64,000 bases of DNA from Sclerotiophoma versabilis (GCA_012274445.1 JAAROD010000087.1:124001-188000); one strand, 5' to 3'; shown: positions 22,372 through 34,108, counted from the stretch's first letter. Made by a program: numbers and translations. The notes: a model not told the origin generated them from the letters alone.

Positions 22372-23717
22372 AAAGGTCGCGGACGATGCGAAGCGTAAGC
22401 TGATGCGTCAATACGTGCAAGACAATCTGGCAGTTATTAGTCGGCCGGTCCAAGTTGGGATGAGTGAGGACTAGGTAAAGGGGAGTGCTTACATCCAAAG
22501 CACAATGGCAAGTGGGTACTTAATACAGGGTGGATCGCGCCGAATCGAAGGTCAAAGGGATCCAACAGCTGGGTTCCTTGATGGTATTTCGAGTCCAAGC
22601 AGACGTCGACAGTACCAGCAATGCAAGGTCGAGCGGAGGGATCGAGCACGGTATTAAGGGCAGATTATGAGCTGCTGATCTCGAGCAATGGCCACAAACG
22701 GGACAGAATTAGAGGCTGTGTGCTCGTGGGCAGATGCTGGCCTAAGGCGTGTTTTGCGGTCGCCGATGCTGAAAGAGCGAACAATAAGAATGAACAAGGC
22801 AAAGAGACGGACTTTACCAAGGGCCTCAGAGCTGGAGAAGCGTAGATAATGAGCGAAAGGACCGCAGAGGAGAGCGCGACCTGATGGCAGAGGGGAGAAA
22901 GAAGAGAGGTGGGTGGAAAATGCCCTCACCGTGTTGCGAGACAGGAGAAGGCAGGCGCAAATGAGGTTCTCAATAAGGGAAGGCGTGTCTGCCGAATTGA
23001 ACGTGCACATGCCATGGCCACCCTGCAACGAATCGCGCAAACCATTCAGCACCGGCGCCCTGCAGACTGGAGCCGCCAGCCGTCGCCGACGCCTGTGCGA
23101 TGTGGCGTTGCATTGCTTGCAGCGACGTTTCTGCATGTCTCACATCGAGGGTTTGGAAGCGTCACGCAGCTGTGGCCGTCGATCACCTTCGCAGGGCTGA
23201 CTGCAGTGCAGCGGGTGCTTGCAGACTCGTGCCTGAACTAATGAGAGGCTCCGCCAGGCCACTTTTCCAGAAAGCAACGAAACCAACGAACACGGCCCGA
23301 CGCCGGTTTGGCTTCTGGCGGCTCGTTCTGTCGAAGGGGTCCAGAGCTCGTGACTGGCGGCGCGAGTTCCGTGGAAACGTCAGGGAGCCCTAGCGGAGAC
23401 GTCCGCGAACGCGTCGTTTCAAGAAAGGAGCGTGGTCACGTTATTCGGTCGATGGCTTCTTGCAAACAATGGGCAGGCTCTAACGCTGTCTTTCCACTTT
23501 ATGGTCTGCAGTGCAAACGGCTTCGCTTTGCTCGCGATGTTTTAGACACAGAGCTGACTTGTGTAGAGAGTTGTTGTGGTCACTGCGTTCTGCGTTCCAA
23601 AGTTCTTCCTCGATGGGGAAGGCGCATGGGCCAACGAGAGCAAGTAAACTCACGTCCGAGTGACTGCCGACTCGTGTCTTTTCGCCTGTTGCTTGCCCAC
23701 CAACTGTCCAAGTCGCA
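22372..23717. promoter_or_regulatory. Long divergent region, MRN1 / ALG8
   Basis: About 1.35 kb between divergent genes. A GTAAGC at about 22490 (-) and a CATCAG near 22405 (-) could be a 5' leader intron of the RRM gene. A purine-rich stretch around 22880-22920 (pyrimidine-rich on the minus strand) fits a fungal promoter or leader. Several overlapping open frames at 22900-23760 have no family resemblance and are not called. Confidence 0.4.
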
Positions 23718-25541
23718 ATGTCAGAACTGTATCCGTCGATTGCGCAGTGCGCTGTTGTAGCAACAGCCCTGAAGGTGCTGTTGTTCCCCGCATAGTAGGT
23801 GCAATGGCAAAAAGTTCCAATGTCGTTGACCTGTGTGCTCACGCGTTTTGCCAGCAAGTCGACCGATTTCGAAGTCCACCGCAACTGGCTTGCTCTGACG
23901 CACTCACTATCCATCAAAGAGTGGTACTACGAAGTGAGCACGCGCCAGGAAGATTCAAGGTCGTAGCCAGAAGTCTGACTTGGTTCATAGAAAACATCAG
24001 AATGGACGCTCGACTATCCACCGTTCTTTGCCTACTTTGAGTGGCTCATGTCTCAGGCTGCCGCATACATCGAGCCCGCGCTGCTGAATGTGAAGGACCT
24101 CAACTACGACAGCTGGCAGACTATATACTTTCAACGAGCCACCGTTATCGTAACCGAGCTGGTGTTGTTCTATGCTTTACATCTGTACAGCTTTGTCCCC
24201 TCTAACATCTTTGTGTATACTGACTTTTATCCAGCTACATTAAGACCTCCAAATCAAAAGTCACCCCACATGCAGCTGCACTGTCGATTCTTCTTTCGCC
24301 TGGCCTTCTGATCATCGATCACATCCACTTTCAGTACAATGGCTTTCTATATGGTGTCCTTATTCTGTCCATGGTGCTGGCAAGGAACAAGTCAACCCTT
24401 CTTCTCTCAGGCATCCTCTTCGCAGCGCTTTTGTGCCTAAAACACATTTACCTCTATTTGGCCCCCGCCTACTTCGTTTTTCTCCTTCGTGCGTACTGCC
24501 TCGGTGAACGCCGAAGCTTCCCATACTTCACCATTCGCTTCTTCAATTGCGTCAAGTTGGGCCTGGGCATCGTTGCAATTTTTGGTAGTGCTTTTGGACC
24601 ATTTGCATTTTGGGGACAGCTTGAGCAAGTGTTCAAGCGCTTGTTTCCGTTTTCTCGTGGGCTTTGCCACGCTTACTGGGCTCCAAACGTCTGGGCAATA
24701 TACTCATTCACCGACAGGGTACTCATCTATTGTACGTTACACTTCGATAAGTTTTTTCCCAAGGTGTGCTAATATGGTTCGCAGTGGCTCCTCGTCTTAG
24801 CCTGACCGTGAACCAGGACGCAGTCAACAGCGTCACTCGTGGGCTCGTAGGAGACTCATCATTTGCTGTGCTCCCCGACATCGTGCCCCTTACGTGCTTT
24901 TTACTCACTCTTGGCACTCAAATCGTAAGCTAGGTGTTTCTTTTCTATTAGAAGAATGCTGATAGTCTACAGCCCGTCCTTTTACGTCTTCTATATAAGC
25001 CAACATGGGAAACCTTTGTCGGCGCGGTAACTTTGTGCGGCTACGCCTCCTTCTTATTTGGCTGGCACGTCCACGAGAAAGCAATCTTGCTCGTCATTAT
25101 CCCCTTCAGTTTGGTTGCCCTCCGAGACCGCCGATACTTTGGTGCTTTCCGTCCTCTAGCAGTGTCTGGTCACGTGTCGCTGTTTCCTCTGTTGTTCACA
25201 GCTGCCGAGTTCCCCATCAAGACAGTGTACACCATCTTTTGGCTTGTGTTGTTTCTATTGACTTTCGACAGGCTTGCACCAGCGTGAGTATTTTTAGGGG
25301 CTTATGTGTATCAAGACTGACTGTTTCCAGCTCATCCGAACGACGTCTCTTCCTGCTTGACCGCTTTTCCATATTCTACATTGCTCTGTCGATCCCTTTG
25401 ATAGCGTACAGCTCGCTGTTTCACGGCATCATCTTCGGCTCCCGCTACGAATTTCTTCCTCTCATGCTAATCAGCTCGTACTCAGCCATTGGTGTAGTTA
25501 GCAGCTGGTTAGGATTCCTGGTTGTCTACTTCGACACATAA
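23718..25541 (+). CDS. ALG8: Dolichyl-P-glucose: Glc1Man9GlcNAc2-PP-dolichol alpha-1,3-glucosyltransferase
   Basis: Adds the second glucose to the lipid-linked N-glycan precursor in the ER lumen. Seven exons join in frame: 23718-23794, 23855-23933, 23991-24184, 24235-24731, 24785-24924, 24973-25283 and 25331-25541, giving about 502 residues. Splicing rebuilds the ALG6/ALG8 (PF03155) hallmarks: LLFPAYKSTDFEVHRNWLAL, SEWTLDYPPFFAYFEWL, LLIIDHIHFQYNGFLYG, and FGWHVHEKAILLV, plus many hydrophobic membrane segments. SFTDRVLIYLAPRL and the DSWQTIYFQR block favour ALG8 over ALG6. The start ATG at 23718 opens MSELYPSIAQCAVVATALKV, the first membrane helix. All six introns have GT-AG ends, mostly 50-60 bp. 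Confidence 0.92.
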
Positions 25542-26578
25542 GCTTAGGCATTCAGTCATTTCAGATTAAGCTGCTCTAGCTCTGTCAATTAATCTAATCT
25601 GCTGTCCACGCAGCAATTTCTGATACATTTTGCTTTCATCCCGTCTCAAAGCGAAGACACATCCTTGAGGAAAAAACTTGCTTTAAACCACCAAGGTCGT
25701 AATTTGGTTCTTGCGTGTAGATCTTCAGTGCACCGAGTTATATATTTGATGTCGCTGTCTCCGTCGCCACTTACAGCATCCAAGAGATGTAAGGAAGTGC
25801 TTGGTGTTTGATAGTAGGTCTGAGCATCTTGATACATTGCGCAACAACCCAGGGACTTGGAACGAGTTGACAAGAGGCATGTTCCCTCGCTGACTGTTCG
25901 AGTGGGTGAGGCGGAAGGCTACGCCCAGGGCCAAGTGGGTCAGACTGGTTTGCTTGGTGGCTCAAGAGCATAAACCCTCCGGCTTGACGTACCTCCTTTC
26001 ATGTCAACGAACATCACTTATAAATTCACTGCAAGCGATCAAGATCTTTCGCATTCGAATTTGGCTCATCCTGACGATCAAAACAAGTCCAAATACGCCT
26101 GTGCCGGAGCTGGAGCGGTGTGCAGAAGGTGGGCGTGTGTTAGGGAGGGTGCACAGACGCGGTAGGTCAAGGGTCTGCCAAGCTAGAACTACCCGGCACG
26201 ACTACCTTATAACTTTCCTTCCCCCCCATTGAATTGCTTCTCGTCATCCGGTCGCTCTCACCCCTCAATCGCCTCAACCTCCGCGTCCACAAACCCCACA
26301 AACTCGGCCACCCACTAAAGAAACGCGCTTTCGGAACCGAACGACGCGTCTCGGAACGCATTTCGGACCTACGAGGCTTGCGACAACTTTTACAACATCA
26401 TACTTGAGCGCGCGCGATAGCCAAAGTTTACATCTCAGGAGGGTCGCGCAATACCAGGCTTGAGCTTAATCGACCCTCTCGAGCCTACGCGACGCGCCTC
26501 TGGTAGCGCGATAGCTCCGAGGACTCCAACGCGATTGCTAAAGCACGCACGAATTCACATGAGCTCGTAATCAGCAAC
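25542..26578. promoter_or_regulatory. Intergenic region upstream of ITC1
   Basis: About 1.04 kb between ALG8 and ITC1, both on the plus strand. The 300 bp before ITC1 are CT- and CG-rich with a C run near 26221-26227, plausible promoter or leader sequence. No coding sequence seen. Confidence 0.35.
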
Positions 26579-29500
26579 ATGGTACGGGCACAATGTATTA
26601 ATCCCGATAAGCCTGTTTTCTGACTCAAACAGGTGCTCTTTAAACGCAAGCCAGTGAAGTTTGACCCTCCACCGAAGAACGTCACCGATCACGATGAGGT
26701 ATGGGCGTACCACGAACCGCTGTCGGGGAACAAACTAAAGCTGTGGACAGGTCTGGGTCATCGAAAAGACGGGGGAGGTCTACAGTGATTATGAGAAATA
26801 TCTGAGGCGGTACGGCACCTGTCCAAAATGACGTCAAGGTCTGTGGTTTACTGACACTGCATCAGGTTGGACTTTTACGCTCAGGTAGGTACTGGCTTTT
26901 CATAGACTAGACCTTCAACGGCCACAGAATTAACACACCATACAGAGACTCTTCACCTGCGAGTCCACCGGGCATTCAGGCTACACCTTTTTCGAAGCCA
27001 TGGAGAGCCAGGTGAGCTCTGAGCCAGTCTGGGAGGGCATCAAGGTAACGGAAACGCAGACGGAGGCGTCAAGGGAGATTGACAGCATCTTCCCTGATGC
27101 TTTGAGGTCTCGTGTCCTCCACTTTGTCCAGTTTAGGACCACTTCACGTATGGATGATTTGGGTAAGATATATTCGCACTGCCTCTCGGTCTTCCAGCTA
27201 ACGTTGACTTTTCAGTAAACCTTGTGTTTGACGTAAGTCTGCAAGCCTACAACAACAATCGAAGTATATTCAATCGTGTCTGCTCTAACCTTCCACAGGA
27301 ATTCAAGGAACAATACATGGTGGGCGACAGAGTTTGCATCGAGGTTGAAAGTCCTGTCAATCGCCGCTATGGTGTGATCACAGACATCACCGACAACAGC
27401 CAGCTACATCAGAACGCCTTCACACGGTCACCAGATGAGCAGTATCGGGCGTACACATACATCATCACCATGGACGACAACAATGAGCCCATCACAAAGT
27501 ACAAGGCTGCAGATCTACAAAGGGACAGAAAGTACTTTTCCAAGCTGATTTTGAAGCAATTCCTTCGTAGCACGGTGTCGAGAGAGTCGTGGATTGGTGC
27601 TCCTTGGATGGCAAGGGAGCATTTGGCGAAACGCTACAAGATCCCTACCAAAATCCCAGACAACAAGACCCGAGATGCGGTGATGGCGCAGAAGAAGTTG
27701 ACGAACGGCTCTCAGCAGAACGGCGTAAGGTCACCTGTTCAGCAAACCTACTCGCACCAGTTGCCTAATGGAAACGTGCCACAGACGAATGGGCATCGGT
27801 CCCAACAACCAGCGCAGCATGGACAAGGCCCGCACGCATTCGTCAACTTCGCAACGAATCCTCCCCACTTACAGCATCTGCCACATCTCATGCACCCTCA
27901 CCCTCAGGGCTTGCCGCTTCATATGCATGGGGGACCGCCACCACAGTTTGCGCATCCAGGACCACCTCATCTCCCGCAAGGCATTCCTCTCAACACATCA
28001 CAAAACGGCCTTCCTCTGAACCTTGCGCATCTTATACATCATCCGCCTGGCGCGTTACCTGTCAATCTTCCTTTCCAGAATGGGTTCATGCAGTACCAGC
28101 AGTTTCCGCCTCGGAACCTTCCGCAGCAGCAACAGCAGCAACAGCAACAACAACAACAACAGCAACAGCAACAGCAACAACAACAAGCAGCGTCTTTGGC
28201 TAAGTCTTTCGAACCGATCAAGTATCCAATCGAAGACTTGGAGATCTCTCAGCCCCGCCTAAGCACTGTGCGACCCCCGTTGAAGTTCTTCTCTGACGAT
28301 GTACCTGAGGGCGTCGAAGCTCCTCCCAAGGAAAGTAAGACCGGCCTGTTGATGAAAAGTATCGGCCCTCTGTTGTGTGCTTGGGAAACACTCAACGTGC
28401 ACGATACCATCTATATGCTGGACTCGTTCACATTCGACGATTTTGCGGATGCTATGCGATACTCTTCGGAAGAGCAAGATTGCGAGTTGTTTGTGGAAGT
28501 ACACTGTTCTGTGCTGAAGCAGATCGTCAACGAGAGTGGCAAACTCCAAGCTCCTCTACCGAACATGGCTGAGACGGAAGAGTCCGATGAAGAGGTTTCG
28601 AGCGAAGAGTCAACTCCAACACCAGAGCCAGAGCCACCCAAACGAACCACTCGCAGCAGTTTGAGGAAGTCAGAGGTACAACAAATAGTCGAGAAACCTC
28701 GAACGCCGACCCCTGAGCCGCCGAAGGAAGTCCACCAGGCTGCTGCATTTGTAGCCGATTTTGACTGGATCGGAGAGCTGAAGGTCCGGAACTTCCAGAA
28801 CGGAGGCTGGCAAGCCATTATGGTAGCTCTCCTGTACCGTCTGTCTTTCGATCCACTTCAAAAAGAGACCTGCGACGAAATCCTCGCTGCTCTCGTACCG
28901 GGCGAAGAAGAACCGACCATCACAAGCATTGCAGAGAACTACCGCGATATGGATGTCAATTTGCGCGTTGCAGCGCTGGACCAAGTCTTGCGCTTGACTG
29001 TGACCACTGAGGCTTTCCGTGATCAGCTAAACGCGGCTTCCCTTGAGATGACTCGACTTCGAAAAGAGAAGATCGAGTTCCAGAGGAAACGCAAAGAACT
29101 GTAAGCTGATCATATATTTGGATAAACCATCACTGACAGTGGACGCAGAGCCGACGAGTTGTTCAAGCTGGATTTGGAGCGCAAGATCAAGCTACCCGAG
29201 AACACACCCGCATCACCTTCTGACGTGAAAGAGAACGAGGACGTGTCGATGCTCAGCGTGTCGGAGTCCGTCACTGAAGCTGCTGAAGGTGAAGTCAACG
29301 AAATTGAAGATGCATCCGCTGCGAAGAGCAGAACCCGCACGAAGAACAAGCGCAAGGCAGCAGCTGAAGAGGCCCGCAAGGAGAAAGCTAAGAGGGCCAA
29401 GATGGAGGCTGAGAAGAACAAGAAGCAGAAAGAGTGGGAGAAGCTCTTGAAAGCAGTTGATGAGAAGAAGGAAGAACTCAAGGAGTGCGAAGCTAACATC

Positions 29501-30190
29501 AACGAGCTGGACGACGATCTCCGCGAGACGCTGGTTCATCGCAGCAAGGTGCTGGGTAAAGATCGATTCCTCAACAAGTACTACTGGTTCGAACACAACG
29601 GAATGCCATTCGGCGGTGTGCCCAATAGTTCTACAGCCCAGTATGGGTATGCCAACGGACGCATCTGGGTACAAGGACCGGATGCAGAAGAGCTCCAGCC
29701 ATGTCTTGAAGAGCCAGCTCTATCGCAGGACATGCAGCGATTCAAGTTCACCATCCCACAGCGCAAAGAGAAGGAAGAAGGATCTACACATCTTACCACA
29801 TCTAAGGAATGGGCCTACTACGATGACCCTGAGGATATCGACAAATTGATTGTATGGCTGGATGAGCGAGGTCACCGTGAGAAGCAACTTCGCAAGGAGC
29901 TGCAGATTTTCCGTGACCGCATCGCAGAGTACATGGAGAAGATGAAGAAGCACCTGACGAAAGCGGACAAGACAGAGGAAGAGGAGGAGGAGGATGAGGA
30001 TAGCAAGCCCCGAATTTCAACGCGTGGCAAGGCCAACGCTGAGAAGGAGGAGGCAAAAGAACGCTGTCTGCTCTGGACGAACAGCATCATGTTCGACGAG
30101 TACGGCTACATACACTCGACTGAGTACGAGCCGCCGAAGAAAGGCAAGGCTAGGGTGGTCAAGGCTGCCAAGGGCAAGGGCAGGCGGTAG
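26579..30190 (+). CDS. ITC1: ISWI chromatin-remodelling accessory subunit (WAC-DDT-WHIM), Itc1/ACF1-like
   Basis: Partner of the ISWI ATPase that sets nucleosome spacing. Eight exons: 26579-26581 (the ATG alone), 26633-26698, 26751-26809, 26866-26884 (19 nt), 26946-27162, 27216-27232 (17 nt), 27299-29100 and 29149-30190; all phases agree, giving about 1074 residues. The spliced start MVLFKRKPVKFDPPP and VWVIEKTGEVYSDYEKYLRR, then FTCESTGHSGYTFFEA, is the WAC domain (~1-110). A Pro/His/Gln-rich linker follows. The DDT domain (LLCAWETLNVHDTIYML) lies near residue 440, and WHIM motifs follow, including NGGWQAIMVALLYRL and LGKDRFLNKYYWF with GRIWVQG. Between them is a Lys/Glu-rich coiled coil. 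The C-terminus is basic. The unusual 5' exon structure is treated as a finding. Confidence 0.93.
28123..28190 (+). repeat. CAG/CAA polyglutamine tract in ITC1
   Basis: About 21 consecutive Gln codons, mixed CAG and CAA, between a Pro-rich segment and AASLAKSFEP. The antisense reading is a Cys run and is not a gene. Length polymorphism between isolates is likely. Confidence 0.9.
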
Positions 30191-30939
30191 TGTCGCAAAT
30201 CATCTGTCTGCCACAGAGCTAATCTGGAGGCAGAAGTGGAGAGAGGGGGTGAGATGGTTTACGACATGTGTATTGGTGTTTTCGGCGTTGCGTGCGATAC
30301 CATTAGCATGTACACTGGGCATTTTCTGGAGTTTGGACATGGCGGGCATTGTCACAACATTGCGCTGCCGTATAGAGGTTCCGGTGTGACGGGATGTCCG
30401 GGCAGGACGACAACAGTGCTCTGTCCAGTGCTTGTAAGGTGAAATGTACGGGTATCGGAACATGAACTCGAGCGTTCAGGGCTTCATTGCTACACGCAGT
30501 AGGTAGCCCTGAGTATTGTACAATAAAACATTCAAATGACACAATGGGATCGCAGCCTTTGCGCAGTAAATTTCGAGCGGATCAAACCGTACAGGAAGAG
30601 GAACCGACAGCCTCCCGATCCAAGCATTCTTCGTTCGCTGCTTGGATGCGCACACCATGCGCTTACTGAAGGGTTAGCGCCAAGGAGTGCAGTAGGGTCT
30701 CAAACGACAGCCTGCGCGCATTGCGACCGTTCACATCGCATCACCAAACGCACGTGTTCTATTTATGACATTACCCTCAGACTTTGAAGACATAACATAC
30801 ACCACCCCGAGCATCCCCGACACACCCCGGACGCGACAGCTGCTTGTGGCAGTGGGCTCACATGATGGCTACGAATGGTGCGCGGGAGGTCCGCAGCTCC
30901 CCCACAGGACGCACTGACTGACCACCACAAGCAGGCTCC
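30191..30939. other. Intergenic region ITC1 / SGF73
   Basis: About 750 bp on the same strand. An ATG-ATG frame at 30862 (MMATNGARE) followed by a GTCCGC and a CAAGCAG acceptor at 30935 could be an additional SGF73 first exon, but this is unproven. No other coding sequence seen. Confidence 0.35.
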
Positions 30940-32277
30940 ATGGACTCCAGATCTGGGCTGCTGAACAGGGGCGCCGTGAAGGATGTCGTCAAATCAGAGA
31001 ACAAGAAATTCAGCATCAAGATCAAGAAGGCTGCGCCAAAGCCGACCGAAGCTGGCAATTGGAAGGAGAGCGAGGCCAAGAGTAGGTCGCAACCTAGCTG
31101 TCGTGGCTGCACGAATACGGAACAACGACTGAACAACAGCAGATGTCGACAGCAAGCCCCCTGCAGCTGGCTCGCCCGTCGTCAACCCTCTCGACGAGAA
31201 GACGCTTGCCGGATTCCAAACTGGCCGCCCCCTGGACGACAAGGTCGACACCATCCAATGCAAGCACTGTCGCCGGCCCATACTCCGCGCTGCCTCTGCG
31301 ACACATATCCGCGATTGCCTGAATAAAAAGGCCGACAAGCAGAGGAAGAAGAAGGAGGCCAAGGAGGCAAAAGACGCGGCACTCAGGAAGGAGAAGGGCG
31401 AGGACGACGACGACATTCGGGCCCGGAAGTCTGCTATCAAAGGCCTTGAACCGGGTGCGAAGAAGGGCAAGAAGCGCAAGATTGACGGCGACTCGGAGAA
31501 GCCTGGGGCCAAGAAGAAGAAGAAAGACGAACCCAAGGGCAAAGGCGCGAAGCCCAAGGGCCCAGTGGACGTGGAGCGGCAGTGCGGTGTGCCTCTCCCT
31601 AATGGCGGATTCTGCGCACGAAGCCTGACGTGCAAGTCCCATAGCATGGGCCTGAAGCGTGCAGTACCTGGCCGCAGTCTGCCCTACGACATGCTCCTTG
31701 CGCAGTACCAGAAGAAGAACCAAGCCAAGCAGCAACGCAAGTACCCTCCATCTTCTGTTCTCACCCATTGCGAATCTAACACACCGCAGGCGCAGCAATC
31801 GACGCCAACGCTCCCCTCCCCGAAGACCTCGAGCCCTCGGGCGCTGTCGACTCGGACGAAGAAAAGGACGCCATCATGGCTGCCCTCGCACGCCACAAGC
31901 CTCGCCCGATAGCAACACACACCCACGTCTCCCAGCGCTCCAAGTACCAATACATCCGCATGAAGGACATGATCCGCTCAGCGCTGGGCGCACCACCTGG
32001 CGCATCGGCATTTGGCAATCCGCCCAGCGCAACGGACGGCGGTGGCATGGGCTTAAGGATGGGACTCATGGGCGCGCCACCGAGCGCGACAAGCGAAAAC
32101 TTCCCTGGCAGTGCGGGCATGGGTGGATTCCCGATGAGCGCAGGTCTTGACGGCAACATGGGCAGGAGACAAAGCGGGATCATGTCCAACGGCGGTAATG
32201 GGCCGAGACAGATTCTGCCGGGTCAGTTGCCTGGCCCGGGACAGAGAAAGAGCAGCCTGAGTGTTGGCGGGTCTTAG
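30940..32277 (+). CDS. SGF73: SAGA complex subunit Sgf73 (SCA7 domain)
   Basis: Anchors the deubiquitinase module to SAGA. Exons 30940-31081, 31143-31736 and 31790-32277 give about 407 residues. Exon 2 has a zinc-binding block IQCKHCRRP with IRDCLNKKA, a long Lys/Glu-rich segment, then the SCA7 domain: DVERQCGVPLPNGGFCARSL, TCKSHSMGLKRAV, and LPYDMLLAQYQKKN. The second intron is read as a GC-AG intron (donor GCAAGT at 31737): the GT two codons further on would put exon 3 out of frame, whereas the GC donor gives QQRAAIDANAPLPEDLEPSG and VDSDEEKDAIMAAL, the usual family continuation. The C-terminus is Gly/Met-rich. A further 5' exon cannot be excluded. Confidence 0.88.
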
Positions 32278-32719
32278 ACGGATGTGGAGAGAGTGTCAAG
32301 GAAGAAAGGGTGTGGTTGTGACGGATTGGTGACGTCTCCGCGACGGTGTTTTTTTTTTTTCTTTTTTTTTTCTGGAGGTTCCAAGGAAAGCTCTGGCACA
32401 GGCAGCAAGAGCACAGGACAAGGAGGAGGCTATTTGGAGGTATCCAAAGGACACAGCAATGGTGTAGTCAGGTCAGGGCTACGGGAAGGGTGTTTGGGAG
32501 TTATTAAGATACCCGGTATTTGATTCATCAGGCAGGAAACAGGCATGGTCAGTTCATACATCACAGATACCAATCTATCTACGATGCACATTATTTTGCA
32601 TGACGCTTGGGGGTTTTGCGGCGCGTGCAGCTCCACACACGTCCTGGCTATCTCCTCGTCCTGGGAATCTCCTCGTCCACCACGCTGCACGCTGCACGGA
32701 ACCCGATGCAAGCGCCTCC
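32278..32719. other. Convergent spacer SGF73 / IWR1 with T tract
   Basis: 442 bp between convergent genes. It contains a T12-C-T10 tract at 32349-32371, about 70 bp after the SGF73 stop, which may lie in the 3' untranslated region. No coding sequence seen. Confidence 0.45.
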
Positions 32720-33760
32720 TCACTGCCCAGTCATGCCCCAATACCCGGTCCTCTGCGCCTTGGGAACCGTCATCTTGTGGTGCAAATCATCCACATCCTC
32801 GTCGCTTCCGATAGCATCGTCCCCGCTGTCATTCGCATCGAACTCCTCGTCATCAGAGCCGTGTCTATGCTGCTTCTTGTAGGGATCGCGATCAAACTCG
32901 TCGTCCTCACTCAGCTCGTCCTCCGGGTAGTCGTTCGCGTAGTACTCCTCGGCGTTGGAGTCGTCGTCGTCCGTGTCGAACTCCTTGTCCGAGTCGTCGG
33001 GCCCGTTCCACCAGTCCTCGTCTTCCTCGGCTAGCACGAGGTAGCCCACCGTGCCCGTTGCTGTGGGGAGATTGCCCGATGCATCGGGGAGGAGGGCCTC
33101 GCGGATGTACGTGTCGATTACGTACTCGTCGGCGTCTACGTCCATGGCGTCGCCGTCGCCGTCGCGCGCGGCGAGCTGGGCGGCTTTTTGGGGCTCGCGC
33201 TCGGCGAAGCGACGCGAGGGTGCTCTGGGCTTGTACTTTGACGGCGAGGTGTGTGCGTGGGCTTCTTCGTGCTCGAGTTTGTGGGACAGCGCTTCCAGTT
33301 CGCGGACATCGTGTTCGGAGGGCTGGGTGCGGTGCGGTGTCTGCGTGGCGGGCTGGGAGGTTTGCGCAGCCGAGGCGACCCGGGTGCCTGGTCGTTTCCT
33401 GAGGCGCTGTGGTTCTGGATGAGCTGCTTCGTGGGCGGGTGTGTGCTGTTCGTTCGCGGGCGTAGCTGGCTCGGTTGCTGCTCGGCGCTCGATGAAGACG
33501 TGCTTCGACTTGGCACGAGAGACAGGGTCGAGGTGGAAGCGTCGCTCTGTTGTTGGTGTTGAGGCCCCGGAGTCTTGTGGCGTGTCGCCGGGCTTGGTGA
33601 GGCGCCTGAAGAAGATGTCGGCTTCGCTCCTCTGCCTCTTGACGCTGTTGTCGAAGATGAGCGAGTCGACGGGCGCTTCGGTGCGTTTGCGCTTGACGGA
33701 GAGCGTCTGTGGGGCTCGTTGAGACATGCTGGCAGTGTGGGGGGGCGTGTGGCTATCCAA
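32720..33760 (-). CDS. IWR1: RNA polymerase II nuclear import factor Iwr1
   Basis: Binds assembled RNA polymerase II and directs its nuclear import. Intronless, 346 residues. The N-terminus has a basic bipartite-like patch (VKRKRTEAPVDSLIF), the typical Iwr1 opening that serves as import signal. The central part is disordered. The C-terminal Iwr1 motif is clear: DEYVIDTYIREALLP, then VGYLVLAEEDEDWW followed by an acidic region with NAEEYYANDYPEDELSEDDE and DRDPYK. The Met 11 residues downstream (MSQRAPQ) could be the real start. The strongly acidic C-terminal third is usual for the family. Confidence 0.9.
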   Translation of the reverse strand: MDSHTPPHTASMSQRAPQTLSVKRKRTEAPVDSLIFDNSVKRQRSEADIFFRRLTKPGDTPQDSGASTPTTERRFHLDPVSRAKSKHVFIERRAATEPATPANEQHTPAHEAAHPEPQRLRKRPGTRVASAAQTSQPATQTPHRTQPSEHDVRELEALSHKLEHEEAHAHTSPSKYKPRAPSRRFAEREPQKAAQLAARDGDGDAMDVDADEYVIDTYIREALLPDASGNLPTATGTVGYLVLAEEDEDWWNGPDDSDKEFDTDDDDSNAEEYYANDYPEDELSEDDEFDRDPYKKQHRHGSDDEEFDANDSGDDAIGSDEDVDDLHHKMTVPKAQRTGYWGMTGQ

Positions 33761-34108
33761 TTGCTGGCCATGTCAGATCCCAAGTACTGCATCCAGCCAA
33801 AGATGCAAATGTGGGAGGGGCATGTCCGCGGGGGATCGCTCGGTGATGTCAATCCACCGAGGCTAGCGTCGCCAAGAGGCAGCAGGGACGCGCCGTGGAC
33901 GCGGTCGATCAGATGGTACACTTCACCAGTCACCTGCACTGCTTGGATCATGGCTTTCGTGCTTGTCTGAAACATGCCTGCCTGCGTAGTACTTGCATAC
34001 ATACAACAACGCTGTCCCTGGCCACGTCTGCTCCCTCTCACCAACACATCCGCCTAACTCCGCCTCACTCCGCGACACCGCACCACAACCACAACCACAA
34101 CCACCACC
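33761..34108. promoter_or_regulatory. Divergent promoter, IWR1 / nucleoside transporter
   Basis: 348 bp between divergent starts. The last 28 bp before the transporter ATG are an ACC/AAC-rich repeat (34081-34108), placing the start codon in a CACCACC context. Confidence 0.5.

Noticed and set aside
22654..23760. Several overlapping ORFs upstream of ALG8
   Set aside because: No recognisable domains; they overlap one another on both strands and lie in a promoter region.
28039..28221. Antisense ORF with a run of Cys
   Set aside because: It is the complement of the ITC1 polyglutamine tract.
34081..34108. ACC/AAC repeat before the transporter start as a CRISPR-like or regulatory array
   Set aside because: Simple-sequence leader in a eukaryotic gene; units are too short and contiguous for an array.
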